This document shows positions 5,251-7,931 of a stretch of DNA of 7,931 nucleotides, one piece after another. How positions within the stretch are numbered: position 1 is the stretch's first letter; every line of letters starts with the position of its first letter. The stretch is from Tissierellia bacterium (GTDB lineage Bacteria; Bacillota; Clostridia; Tissierellales; Tissierellaceae): assembly GCA_012521625.1 (NCBI GenBank), contig JAAYLY010000150.1, positions 1 through 7,931 of the forward strand, written 5' to 3'. Position numbers and translations under genes: made by a program. The notes beneath the pieces are model-generated. The model ran no database searches. It was given only the letters and a program-made list of their open reading frames with translations, and had not been told where the DNA came from.

Positions 5251-7931
5251 TCCACCTCCACCAGATCTTCGAATCTGCAGATATCCTTATAAATACAGTA
5301 GGCTGAACACTCCAGGGGATTTACCTGGAAGTTGCCTTCCCCAATATTGGATATAAGCCTATAGATATTTTCCTTAGTTAAATCCATCAGCTGATCCCAT
5401 TCCTCCTGGCTAAGGATCCCTTTACTCTTACCCCTTATATAAGGAGAGAGTCCTAGGTTTATCTTAAACTCCTGGCTGCTGATTATGCCATAGGCTCCCG
5501 CCACCATCTCCTTATCTTCTTGGGATAGGATATAGACAGGCAATTGTAGGGATAGGCCTGACCTCATATGATCCACATCCCTAAGGCCATAGCTGGAACT
5601 TTTATAGTCTATGGCTATGAATTTATCCTCATCTATGAACTTATCTATCCTATCTATCCTGCCTACTAGGGGGATCTTTGTACCCTTAACTTCTATAAAA
5701 AATGGAATCTTGCTTCCAAAGTCAACTTCGAAGGCATAGGGTAGGATGCCCTCCTTAATCATCCTTTCAATATCCTTTTCTAAGAAGGCCCTTAGGCGTT
5801 TAAAAACTATTTCTACTATCAGCTTGTCCTTCTTCTTACTTAAATTAAAGCCTATTTCTTTGGCGCTAGTATTTAATATGGCCTTAAGACTATCTAGGCT
5901 TTTTTCAAAATCAAAGGCTTCCTTCTTGCTTATGGCCTGCTTAAGCTCCTCCCTGTATAGGCTGTAGTATCTGTTTAATACATCATGGTAAAGGAGACCC
6001 AGATCTATGGGGCTATAGTCTATAAACTCCCTTTCCATCTCCTCTATTTCAAAGAGCCTATTCAGTAGAAAGTAATAGGGACACCTGCTGTAGGCTTCTA
6101 AGTAGGATATGCTATATCCCTTAGGTAGGTTGGCTGCCACATCTTCCTTAATGGCCTCATCAGCCAAAAGCCCCCTGTATTCATCGAAGGTATCTCCATA
6201 GCGGTTTAATTCACAGGCTAACTTTTCCTTAATCCTCCTAAACTTATGGGGATAGATTTGGTTGTGGAGCCTAATAGTCTCCTCATCTATATCCTCACCC
6301 TTAGCATAAGCCCTAAGTAGATATTTACTTAAATCTTCAGTGTTAGTAACATCCTCTAAATCTCTTTTTATCAAATAGTCAAGATTTACCCTTATTTCTT
6401 CAATCCCTTCCTCCTCTTCCCCATAATTAAAAAGGGAGATGACCTCCTCTAGGAAGATGGATTTAATATTATCGTCATCATAGCCGGAACTATAGCTTAA
6501 AATCAGCTTGTCCTGGCAGGATGCTAGGATAGAGGCAAATTTCAATGTTTCATTGTTCAGCCTCTCCTGGTAGTTTTTAAAATGGATGCCTATCTTCTCT
6601 AAATCTTTTTGGTTATAGTCGTTTATAAAGTAATTACCCATATCTAGGGAGGGGAAAGAACCCTGGCTTAATCCCGTTACATAGATTACCCTCTTTTTCA
6701 AGCCCCTGGCATTAGTAGGAGTTAAAAGCTGGACTCCTTCCCTATTAGCCTGGATCTCAACTATAGCTTCCTCTTCTATATAATCCAACAATAGATAGTA
6801 GTAATCTTCCAGGGATATTTCCTCCTCCATTAGGCCTAGGAGATCCATCCTATCAATTAATCCTTCTAACTTCTTCAGGCTCCTTAAATCCCTTAGGAAT
6901 AGATATTCATCCTGGGTTTCAGCATACCTATTTAAGATATTTTCCTTTAATTTAAAGCCCCTTATAATATCCCTGATGAAGTTGTTGTAGCTGCTAATCC
7001 TGCCTTTAAGGGATAGGCTACTGCTTTCAGCTTCTAAAATACCTATAATCTTTTTAATCTCCTCCATCTCTTCCACCGTCATATTTAAAAGCCTGTTGGA
7101 GTCAAAGAGCTTTGTTAGTTCTTGAAGGTTAGTAAAATCCTCCTTCCTTAAAATAAGCTCATAAAGGTCCATCTTATCTTCCTGGCAGATTCTGAAATAG
7201 TTGGATTTAATCCGGTTAATTAGGCTTAATTTATCATAATTATAAAGCCTACATTCCAATATATTTAAGACTTCCCTTATGATAGGCATGGCTTTTAGGG
7301 GGGAAGTTATGTTTTTACTTAAGGGCAGACCTTCCCCTTTAGCCACCTTAAGTAAGGGCTCCAGGTAAATAGGGTTGGATATAATGATGGCCATATCCTT
7401 CAGGGGGATACCCTCCTTATGGTAGGCCTTAAGCTCTTGGAAAATCCTTCTTAACTCTAGATAGGGAGTGGCGGCCTTGATAACCCTAATATGATGGCTG
7501 GAATCTAATTGGCCTGGACTTGTAAATAGCTTTTTAGCCATCTTTTCAAAGAAGGTTAGTTCCTCCTTCTCCAGATATTCCACTTCAAAACCCAAGTCCC
7601 TTAGGGTCGTTAAGGTGTCCTCTAGGATTATGGATTTATTGTCCGTTAGGAAGGGAATATTTATGATTATGTCCATGTCTTCCTTAGCCAGCTCTTTAAT
7701 TATGGCCAGCTCAACAGGCCTAAAATCATAGAATTCATCTATAATGATGGTTTTAACACCCCTTAAAAAAGCCTTATCCTTTAATAGGTCTATGGATTTA
7801 AAGTAGGACCCCTCCCTGTCCCATAGCTTTAATCCCTTTAAGGCCTCCTCATACTCTTGATATATTAGGCCCATCTCCTTATAGAAGGGCTTGTCAGGGC
7901 TTCTGGCAAGATAATCCTCCGGATAGATCAA
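5247..7931 (-). CDS. addB: AddB: ATP-dependent helicase/nuclease subunit B, N-terminus beyond the window edge
   Basis: AddB is the partner of AddA: it has an N-terminal motor that does not drive translocation (in Bacillus subtilis it is linked to Chi recognition) and a C-terminal iron-sulfur nuclease. The window holds about 894 codons running to the stop at 5249-5247; the frame is open at base 7931, so the TTG there is only the edge and not a start. By comparison with Bacillus AddB, about 150 or more N-terminal residues with the Walker A loop are missing. Numbering from the edge, TIIIDEFYDF at 61-70 is the Walker B-like segment, and TNARGLKKRVIYVTGLSQGSFP lies near 406-427, split here as TNARGLKKRV then IYVTGLSQGSFP. 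The nuclease has His649, GRIDRID with Asp760, IDYKSS with Asp775 and Lys777, and LQLPVY at 795-800. Cys617 with Cys875, Cys879 and Cys885 forms the iron-sulfur staple (CX3CX5C at the end). The operon promoter is not in the window. The identity is supported by motif order and by addA next to it. Confidence 0.92.
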   Translation of the reverse strand: MIYPEDYLARSPDKPFYKEMGLIYQEYEEALKGLKLWDREGSYFKSIDLLKDKAFLRGVKTIIIDEFYDFRPVELAIIKELAKEDMDIIINIPFLTDNKSIILEDTLTTLRDLGFEVEYLEKEELTFFEKMAKKLFTSPGQLDSSHHIRVIKAATPYLELRRIFQELKAYHKEGIPLKDMAIIISNPIYLEPLLKVAKGEGLPLSKNITSPLKAMPIIREVLNILECRLYNYDKLSLINRIKSNYFRICQEDKMDLYELILRKEDFTNLQELTKLFDSNRLLNMTVEEMEEIKKIIGILEAESSSLSLKGRISSYNNFIRDIIRGFKLKENILNRYAETQDEYLFLRDLRSLKKLEGLIDRMDLLGLMEEEISLEDYYYLLLDYIEEEAIVEIQANREGVQLLTPTNARGLKKRVIYVTGLSQGSFPSLDMGNYFINDYNQKDLEKIGIHFKNYQERLNNETLKFASILASCQDKLILSYSSGYDDDNIKSIFLEEVISLFNYGEEEEGIEEIRVNLDYLIKRDLEDVTNTEDLSKYLLRAYAKGEDIDEETIRLHNQIYPHKFRRIKEKLACELNRYGDTFDEYRGLLADEAIKEDVAANLPKGYSISYLEAYSRCPYYFLLNRLFEIEEMEREFIDYSPIDLGLLYHDVLNRYYSLYREELKQAISKKEAFDFEKSLDSLKAILNTSAKEIGFNLSKKKDKLIVEIVFKRLRAFLEKDIERMIKEGILPYAFEVDFGSKIPFFIEVKGTKIPLVGRIDRIDKFIDEDKFIAIDYKSSSYGLRDVDHMRSGLSLQLPVYILSQEDKEMVAGAYGIISSQEFKINLGLSPYIRGKSKGILSQEEWDQLMDLTKENIYRLISNIGEGNFQVNPLECSAYCIYKDICRFEDLVEVE
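5252..5259 (-). promoter_or_regulatory. addA ribosome binding site inside the end of addB
   Basis: The minus strand reads GGAGGTGG within the final Val-Glu codons of addB. Its GGAGG core (5259-5255) is 4 bases from the first ATG (5250) and 7 bases from the second (5247), so spacing favours the second. The position within the upstream gene and the ATGA stop/start overlap suggest translational coupling, which would keep the two subunits in balance. Confidence 0.7.

Noticed and set aside
5746..5967. 73-codon plus-strand frame within addB
   Set aside because: It is antisense to the start of the AddB nuclease region; its Leu/Ser-rich composition is what the reverse of Lys/Glu/Asp-rich coding gives.
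1..7931. Frequent CCTA/TAGG and CCCTTA-like words across the window, considered as Chi sites or a repeat family
   Set aside because: They mostly coincide with AGG (Arg) and CTA (Leu) codons and their neighbours on the coding strand, so codon bias explains them. A genome-wide count against a codon-shuffled control would be needed to argue otherwise.
7929..7931. TTG at the right edge as the start of AddB
   Set aside because: The protein begins in the middle of the AddB motor domain, well after the Walker A loop, so the frame simply continues beyond the window.
1..7931. CRISPR array, insertion sequence, tRNA or prophage signal
   Set aside because: No spaced repeats, transposase motifs, terminal inverted repeats or cloverleaf were found on either strand; nearly all bases are within three minus-strand genes.

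Overview
All three genes lie on the minus strand and read leftwards. In transcription order they are the 3' part of addB, a complete addA, a Rho-independent terminator, an intergenic promoter region, and the 5' part of an ABC exporter gene. The base composition is fairly AT-rich. Arginine codons are dominated by AGG and AGA (in the exporter reading frame I count 19 AGG, 7 AGA and 1 CGA), and CTA and ATA are also favoured. Shine-Dalgarno sequences are strong and one gene appears to start at TTG. Together with AddAB in place of RecBCD, this suggests a Bacillota (Firmicutes) genome, probably an anaerobe of the Clostridia or Tissierellia type. That placement is inference; the window has no rRNA or other firm taxonomic marker.

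Layout. 7931 to 5247: addB, cut by the right window edge so that its N-terminus with the Walker A loop is missing. 5250 to 1816: addA, overlapping addB by the four bases ATGA and so translationally coupled. 1832 to 1800: a strong intrinsic terminator whose left arm is made from the last codons of addA and whose loop holds the addA stop codon. 1815 to 1631: a 185-base AT-rich gap with a near-consensus sigma-A-type promoter (TTGAAA, 17 bases, TATAAT) and a perfect 6-1-6 palindrome over the expected transcription start. 1630 to 1: an ABC half-transporter gene cut by the left edge about 30 to 40 codons before its likely end.

How the genes work together. AddA and AddB form the helicase-nuclease that resects double-strand DNA ends and prepares 3' single strands for RecA. 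AddA supplies the 3'-to-5' UvrD-type motor and one nuclease domain; AddB supplies a degenerate motor and a second nuclease domain. The exporter has its own promoter and is cut off by the terminator, so nothing links it functionally to DNA repair.

The most notable signal is that AddA, and not only AddB, carries the four-cysteine pattern expected of an iron-sulfur staple around its nuclease domain. AddA is also short for the family and has an acidic, AT-rich insert between the first cysteine and the nuclease core. I do not see a wholly new system here; this is mostly a conventional housekeeping region with a few interesting details.
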